The notes under the pieces were generated by a model. It was not told the DNA's origin. It did no database searches and was given only the letters and a program-made list of their open reading frames with translations. The translations under genes and the position numbers were made by a program. Shown here piece by piece: positions 31,905 to 33,417 of a stretch of DNA of 33,417 nucleotides (position 1 is its first letter; every line of letters starts with the position of its first letter). Source of the stretch: Streptomyces tardus (GTDB lineage: Bacteria; Actinomycetota; Actinomycetes; Streptomycetales; Streptomycetaceae); assembly GCF_018101125.2 (NCBI RefSeq), contig NZ_JAELVF020000001.1:2948505-2981921 (forward strand), written 5' to 3'.

Positions 31905-33011
31905 GTGAGCAACAGCGGCCTCATCTACGCAGTCATCGTCGGGGCCTGGGCCGCCTATCTGGTACCGATGTGGCTTCGACGTCAGGACGAGCTCAACGAC
32001 GCCCGTCCGACGGAACGCTTCAGTACCGCGATCCGGCTGCTTTCCGGCCGGGCCGCGATGGAGCGGCGCTACACCAGGACCCGGGCCAAGGCCTCGGAGT
32101 CCCCGGACGACGATGACGACATCGCGCGACCGGACGAGTCGGGCAGCTCCGACGGGGACACCTCGTACGAGGCTGCCGACGTCCGGTCCTTCGCCGACCC
32201 CGTGACCGAGATCGGGCCCGCCCCGACACCTTCGGGTGAACTCCACGACGAGGCGGGCGACCCTCGCGGCCGTCCCGAACAGTCCGAGCTCCCGCCGGAG
32301 TTCGAGGTGCCGGAGTTCGAGGTGCCGGAGTTGCGGCAGTCGGTCGCGGCGAAAGCCGAACGCGCAGCCGCGAAGGACAAGGACGGGGCCACCGACGCGC
32401 GGACCAAACGTGCCCGTGTCCTCGCCCGCCGCCGCCGGACGACGATGCTCCTCTTCCTGTGGTTCACCGCGGCCAGTGTTCTCGCGGCTGTCGGCGGGCT
32501 CGGTCTGCTGTGGGCCCCGGCGGTTCCGGCCGTGCTGCTCAGTGCGTACATCGGCTATCTGCGTGCGCAGGAGCGCCGCCGGTTCGCCGTGCGGCTCGAC
32601 CGGCAGCGCGCCGAGGCAGCAGCGCGGCGACTTCAGGAGAACCGGCGCCTCGCCCGCGAAGCGAGGAACGCCGAGTCGGACACCGGCCCGGCACTGAGCG
32701 AGGACGGTCAGGCGATCGTCGAGCAGACCGACCACGCCGAGTGGGTGGACCAGCAGCGCGCACGCCGCCGCGACGTACCGGCCGCCGGCAGCTGGGACCC
32801 GGTCCCGGTGCCGCTGCCGACCTACGTCAACGCACCGGTCGCACCGCGAAGCGCCGAGCGGGTCGACTTCGACGCGGCGGACGCCTGGAGCTCCGCCCGC
32901 TCCACCACCGCGGGCCCCGCACAGGCACCGGCCGCCCCTCGCACACAGCGCCGTACGCCGCTCTTCGACCAGGACGCCGACGCCGACCGCCCCCGCGCGT
33001 CCGGCGAGTGA
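31905..33011 (+). CDS. sepX: Divisome membrane protein SepX/GlpR
   Basis: A 368-residue membrane protein from GTG 31905. An N-terminal membrane segment (GLIYAVIVGAWAAYLVPMWL, residues 5-23) is followed by the conserved RRQDELNDARPTERFSTAIR. Then comes a long acidic disordered loop (65-150, with a PEFEVPEFEVPEL repeat), two further hydrophobic segments (about 181-219), a basic helical stretch, and a Pro/Ala-rich tail. N-terminus and gene order match SepX, needed for normal cell division in Streptomyces, and GlpR, the receptor of the gephyrin-like Glp in corynebacteria. With glp three genes upstream, a Glp-SepX partnership in septation is expected. Confidence 0.87.
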   Translation: MSNSGLIYAVIVGAWAAYLVPMWLRRQDELNDARPTERFSTAIRLLSGRAAMERRYTRTRAKASESPDDDDDIARPDESGSSDGDTSYEAADVRSFADPVTEIGPAPTPSGELHDEAGDPRGRPEQSELPPEFEVPEFEVPELRQSVAAKAERAAAKDKDGATDARTKRARVLARRRRTTMLLFLWFTAASVLAAVGGLGLLWAPAVPAVLLSAYIGYLRAQERRRFAVRLDRQRAEAAARRLQENRRLAREARNAESDTGPALSEDGQAIVEQTDHAEWVDQQRARRRDVPAAGSWDPVPVPLPTYVNAPVAPRSAERVDFDAADAWSSARSTTAGPAQAPAAPRTQRRTPLFDQDADADRPRASGE

Positions 33012-33085
33012 AGCGCGACGGCTGAGCGGACGGGAACGGATTTCGCTCCGCCGCGGGGTTGGTGCTAATGTTTCAAGCGTTCCGA

Positions 33086-33159
33086 GGGCCTGTAGCGCAG
33101 CCTGGTAGCGCATCTCGTTCGCAACGAGGGGGTCAGGGGTTCAAATCCCCTCAGGTCCA
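33086..33159 (+). tRNA. tRNA-Ala (anticodon CGC)
   Basis: A 74-base cloverleaf: acceptor GGGCCTG/CAGGTCC (one G-U), D stem GCGC/GCGC, anticodon stem TCTCG/CGAGG around loop TTCGCAA, T arm AGGGG-TTCAAAT-CCCCT, discriminator A. Anticodon CGC reads GCG, a common Ala codon in high-GC genomes. CCA is not encoded. TAATGT at 33066-33071 is a plausible -10. Confidence 0.95.
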
Positions 33160-33199
33160 CAGAGCATGTGTCGTTCACGATTCCAGGTGTGAACGGTTT

Positions 33200-33242
33200 G
33201 ACGAAGGTCCCGCAGATCATTTCGATCTGCGGGACCTTCGTC
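33200..33242. terminator. 19-bp perfect hairpin downstream of tRNA-Ala
   Basis: GACGAAGGTCCCGCAGATC (33200-33218) and its exact complement (33224-33242) flank the loop ATTTC. It begins 41 bases after the tRNA and should end its transcription; its symmetry would also stop leftward transcription. The rest of the window (33243-33417) shows no gene. Confidence 0.8.
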
Positions 33243-33417
33243 GTTCCGCGCCCTCCGGACCTTGTGACTCGGCCGCGCGTCGCGGTCGAGTCGCCACGCT
33301 TTCGGTGTTCCGGGTGGTGGCGCTCGGCCCTCCCCTCCCCGTCGAGCCCGGGGCGTGGCGTCGCGCGGTGTACCGGTGGCCCCTGTTGTGTGGCGGGTTT
33401 CACCCTGGGGCGGGGCG

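Noticed and set aside
33065..33403. Open frame antisense to tRNA-Ala containing VDLRGFEPLTPSLRTRCATR
   Set aside because: This peptide is the antisense translation of a tRNA and is a well-known false gene call; no ribosome site or domain supports it.

Overview
The window is high-GC DNA with actinobacterial gene content and strong third-position G/C bias, almost certainly from a Streptomyces or close relative. The basis is an intact HrdD-type sigma factor, a fruR-fruK-fruA fructose locus, a galU-glp-moaC-mog-rimJ-sepX cluster, frequent GTG/TTG starts, and apparent leaderless promoters.

1-4.6 kb is an accessory, defence-like segment. It opens with the last codons of an unidentified (perhaps histidine kinase) gene, a decayed tyrosine-recombinase tail and a solo IS30-type end. 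It then holds a minus-strand pair: a helix-turn-helix/HsdM/HsdS-like fusion methyltransferase translationally coupled (GTGA) to an 85-residue two-helix membrane protein. A ribbon-helix-helix/PIN toxin-antitoxin pair with its own operator follows, ending at tRNA-Arg(CCT). No restriction endonuclease gene is visible.

4.8-8.4 kb carries a membrane-anchored DUF4097 protein divergent from an ArsR-like regulator, with a symmetric operator/promoter between them. An M23 metallopeptidase and repeat-rich non-coding DNA follow. 8.4-14.3 kb carries hrdD behind a textbook SigR-type promoter and the fructose PTS locus. 14.3-20 kb holds an S58 peptidase, an orphan acetyl-CoA-synthetase N-terminal domain coupled to an acidic small protein, mscL, a SAF/CpaB-like protein and a methylthioadenosine phosphorylase.

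An intact IS30-family element (20132-21601) sits between the phosphorylase and an FmdB/Ruc zinc-ribbon gene. That gene has a near-perfect CIRCE (HrcA) operator immediately upstream. Next come an MFS transporter and a penicillin-acylase-family Ntn hydrolase. From 27 kb on, 5-formyl-THF cyclo-ligase, galU, the gephyrin-like glp, moaC, mog, a RimJ-like acetyltransferase (apparent CTG start) and the divisome membrane protein sepX/glpR reproduce a gene order conserved across Actinobacteria. tRNA-Ala(CGC) and a 19-bp perfect hairpin close the window.

Functional groups: (i) mobile/defence genes near tRNA-Arg; (ii) stress control (SigR-hrdD, CIRCE-fmdB); (iii) fructose uptake and phosphorylation; (iv) cell division and molybdopterin-family genes (glp-sepX, moaC, mog). 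All functional calls come from reading the sequence by eye; no database search was run.
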